A DNA stretch of 7,692 nt, taken from the NCBI GenBank assembly GCA_023252395.1, contig JAJPDY010000050.1:1-7692 (forward strand), given 5' to 3'. Under the pieces are notes generated by a model, which worked only from the letters and a program-made list of their open reading frames with translations, searched no databases and had not been told where the DNA came from. Position numbers and translations under genes: made by a program. This document shows positions 5,989 through 7,692 of the stretch, one piece after another (position 1 is the stretch's first letter; each line of letters opens with the position of its first letter). Origin of the DNA: Nitrososphaera sp. (GTDB lineage Archaea > Thermoproteota > Nitrososphaeria > Nitrososphaerales > Nitrososphaeraceae).

Positions 5989-7377
5989 GTGAAGTTGTAC
6001 AACACGCTTACCAGGCAAGTTGACAAGCTGCAGCCAACCGACAGCACCGTAAGGGTCTATGTCTGCGGAGTCACGGTCTATGACAACTCGCACATCGGCC
6101 ACGCAAGGACGGTCATTGTTTTTGACGTTCTCCGGCGGTACTTGATGTCAAAAGGCTACAAGGTTGTTTTCGTCCAGAACTTTACCGACGTTGACGACAA
6201 GATAATCAATCGGGCAAAGGCAGAGGGCAAGAAGGCAGAAGAGATTTCAAAAAAATACATCGACAACTATTTCCGGGATTTCGGGGGGCTGAATGTGTTG
6301 CCAGCGGACTACAGCCCAAAGGCGACAGAGCACATCAGTGAAATGATCCAGCTTATCGGTGGCTTGATTGAAAAGGGGCATGCCTATCTCACGCTCAACG
6401 GAGTCTATTTTCGGGTCAAGTCATTCCCGGGGTACGGCAAGCTGTCAAGAAAGCCGGTGGAAGAGCTAGAGTCAGGCGCAAGGATTGAAGTTGACCAGTC
6501 AAAGGAAGACCCGCTTGACTTTGCGTTGTGGAAGTTTTCTTCCGAAGACCCGGCGTGGCCAAGCCCGTGGGGCAAGGGGCGGCCCGGCTGGCACATAGAG
6601 TGCTCTGCCATGTCGCTAAAGTATCTGGGCGACACGTTTGAGATCCACGGCGGCGGCCACGATCTGGTGTTTCCGCACCATGAAAACGAGATAGCGCAAT
6701 CGGAATCGTACACGGGCAAGCAGTTTGCAAAGCTGTGGATGCACTCTGGCATGGTCACGATAAACTCGCAAAAGATGAGCAAGTCGCTTGGCAACATTGT
6801 GACTATCGAGCAGGCATTGCAAAATTGGGGCATGAACTCGCTCCGGCTCTATTGCCTGTCGGTGCACTACGCCAAGCCGCTAGACTACACTGACGACTTG
6901 CTGAAAGAGTCTGTGCAGAGGTGGCGGCAAATAGAGACATGCGCGTACGAGCTCCGCTTTGCGACAGGCGACGGAGGGGATGTAGAAGGCGTTAAAAAAA
7001 TGTGCGACGAGTCAATGAAGGCGTTTGAAAATGCCATGAATGAGGACATGAACACGTCGCTTGCTCTGACAGAGTTTCTAAAGCTCGTGACAAAGATAAA
7101 CCAGTACGCCGCAGCCGACAAGCTGACAAAGGAAATGGCAAAAGCTGCACTTCCAACCTTTGACAGGATAATGGGAATCCTCGGGCTTGGCGTGATAGAG
7201 CCGGACAAAAATGAGCAAAAAGAAATCGAAGAGCTGGTGGCAGAGCGCAACAGGCTCAGGGCAGAGAAAAAATTCAAAGAAGCCGACGAGCTACGGAAAA
7301 AGCTGCTTGACCGCTCTGTCGAGCTGATGGACCACAAAGGGCGCACGGTCTGGGTCAAAAGAGAAAGGACAGCATAA
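5989..7377 (+). CDS. cysS: Cysteinyl-tRNA synthetase
   Basis: This class I synthetase attaches cysteine to tRNA-Cys in the cytoplasm. From GTG 5989 it has 462 residues, the usual length (E. coli 461). It begins MKLYNTLTRQ, the normal family start. The HIGH motif is HIGH at 35-38 and KMSKS is at 262-266. The zinc site that discriminates cysteine is intact: C26 (YVCGVTVYD), C205 (HIECSAM), H230 and E234 (FPHHENEIAQS). The helical C-terminal anticodon region carries ERNRLRAEKKFKEADELR at 419-436, as in bacterial and archaeal enzymes. A TTG at 5977 would add four residues, but family alignment and the TATA-like box over the Rieske stop favour GTG 5989. Direct charging by CysRS means the organism need not rely on the SepRS/SepCysS route of methanogens. 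Confidence 0.97.
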   Translation: MKLYNTLTRQVDKLQPTDSTVRVYVCGVTVYDNSHIGHARTVIVFDVLRRYLMSKGYKVVFVQNFTDVDDKIINRAKAEGKKAEEISKKYIDNYFRDFGGLNVLPADYSPKATEHISEMIQLIGGLIEKGHAYLTLNGVYFRVKSFPGYGKLSRKPVEELESGARIEVDQSKEDPLDFALWKFSSEDPAWPSPWGKGRPGWHIECSAMSLKYLGDTFEIHGGGHDLVFPHHENEIAQSESYTGKQFAKLWMHSGMVTINSQKMSKSLGNIVTIEQALQNWGMNSLRLYCLSVHYAKPLDYTDDLLKESVQRWRQIETCAYELRFATGDGGDVEGVKKMCDESMKAFENAMNEDMNTSLALTEFLKLVTKINQYAAADKLTKEMAKAALPTFDRIMGILGLGVIEPDKNEQKEIEELVAERNRLRAEKKFKEADELRKKLLDRSVELMDHKGRTVWVKRERTA

Positions 7378-7447
7378 TTTTACACGTTTGTGCAACAAGA
7401 TGTACTGTTGAGCTAATGAGTTCCTGCGACACGGCAATTGTGTAGCC

Positions 7448-7692
7448 ATGAAGATAGTGGACGGCAAGCGCATGGGCTCATTTACAGTCTTTGAGGACAC
7501 CCTCATGCTTGCAGAGGTTGTGGGCGACGTCATTCTCAACAACGGCCACCTGGAGCTCAAGGGCAAGGTCCTTGGCAACCTCTACGTGCGCAAGGGGACG
7601 TGCAGGATGCTTGGAATCGTCCGGGGGAACCTTGAAAATGAGATGGGCGACGTCGAAGTCTTTGGGACAGTGCACGGCAAGGTCGTGACAAA
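7448..7692 (+). CDS. Polymer-forming, bactofilin-like protein (3' end outside window)
   Basis: The first 81 codons are visible and the gene runs off the right edge. After an N-terminal lead (MKIVDGKRMG and SFTVFEDTLM), residues 26-76 consist of three exact 17-residue units, GDVILNNGHLELKGKVL, GNLYVRKGTCRMLGIVR and GNLENEMGDVEVFGTVH, with a fourth starting at 77. Each unit has glycine at positions 1, 8 and 14, the signature of a right-handed beta-helix as in bactofilins (polymer-forming cytoskeletal proteins), which self-assemble into filaments. A scaffold role in archaea is inferred. The ATG at 7448 is chosen because an in-frame stop lies at 7409 with no usual start between. No Shine-Dalgarno site is obvious. 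Total length is unknown. Confidence 0.8.
   Translation, partial: MKIVDGKRMGSFTVFEDTLMLAEVVGDVILNNGHLELKGKVLGNLYVRKGTCRMLGIVRGNLENEMGDVEVFGTVHGKVVT

Noticed and set aside
5544..6047. 167-aa minus-strand ORF
   Set aside because: It is antisense to the Rieske gene and the start of cysS, both certain, and crosses the promoter region.
6885..7358. 157-aa serine-rich minus-strand ORF
   Set aside because: It is a shadow of the lysine/glutamate-rich helical C-terminus of cysS; the Ser/Phe bias is what antisense of Glu/Lys codons produces.
7378..7400. Possible terminator or TATA box after cysS (ATTTTACA)
   Set aside because: It has only a four-T run, no stem, and its distance to the next ATG (about 68 nt) does not fit the spacing seen elsewhere.
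7416..7445. Nine-codon ORF (ATG to TAG) ending 2 nt before the bactofilin-like ATG
   Set aside because: It could be a leader peptide, but it is too short to separate from chance and has no ribosome site or attenuator structure.
1..7692. Mobile element, CRISPR array, tRNA or rRNA
   Set aside because: No transposase or integrase motifs, no repeat-spacer array, no paired terminal repeats and no cloverleaf-like sequence were seen on either strand by eye.

Overview
This window reads as a chromosomal housekeeping segment from an archaeon, most likely an ammonia-oxidising Nitrososphaeria (Thaumarchaeota) and perhaps Nitrososphaera-like. The lineage call is an inference. It rests on an archaeal-type nicotinamide-nucleotide adenylyltransferase, an S-adenosylhomocysteine hydrolase with the short archaeal C-terminus, an archaeal-type MetRS with paired zinc knuckles, a secreted protein rich in N-glycosylation sequons, GTG starts, and TATA-like boxes about 25-29 nt upstream of several start codons, as expected for leaderless archaeal transcripts. 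No rRNA, tRNA, insertion sequence, CRISPR array or phage gene was seen, and coding density is very high.

Layout. Positions 44-676 (+) encode a secreted sequon-rich protein of unknown function. It meets, stop against stop, a short MscS-type mechanosensitive channel at 677-1345 (-). A long minus-strand run follows, read from right to left: a two-TM protein of unknown function (5542-5027), adenosylhomocysteinase ahcY (4996-3770), methionyl-tRNA synthetase metG (3738-2080), NMN adenylyltransferase nadM (2083-1544) and a 42-residue zinc-ribbon protein (1541-1413). metG and nadM overlap by an ATGA, and nadM and the zinc ribbon are 2 nt apart, so these three look like one tightly coupled operon. A divergent promoter region of about 110 bp (5543-5654) separates this run from a plus-strand pair: a Rieske-type ferredoxin (5655-5960) and cysteinyl-tRNA synthetase cysS (5989-7377). 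The window ends inside a polymer-forming, bactofilin-like beta-helix protein (7448 onward, incomplete).

How the genes fit together. MetRS and CysRS charge the two sulfur amino acids. AhcY turns over S-adenosylhomocysteine to homocysteine, keeping SAM methylation running and feeding methionine. NadM makes NAD(+), which AhcY holds as a bound cofactor. The Rieske ferredoxin is a small soluble electron carrier. This shared sulfur/NAD theme may be coincidental housekeeping clustering. Nothing in the window clearly marks a new defence, mobile or biosynthetic system. The points most worth a second look are the minimal one-TM MscS protein, the 42-residue zinc ribbon, the exact 17-residue repeats of the bactofilin-like protein, and the promoter spacings that decide start codons.
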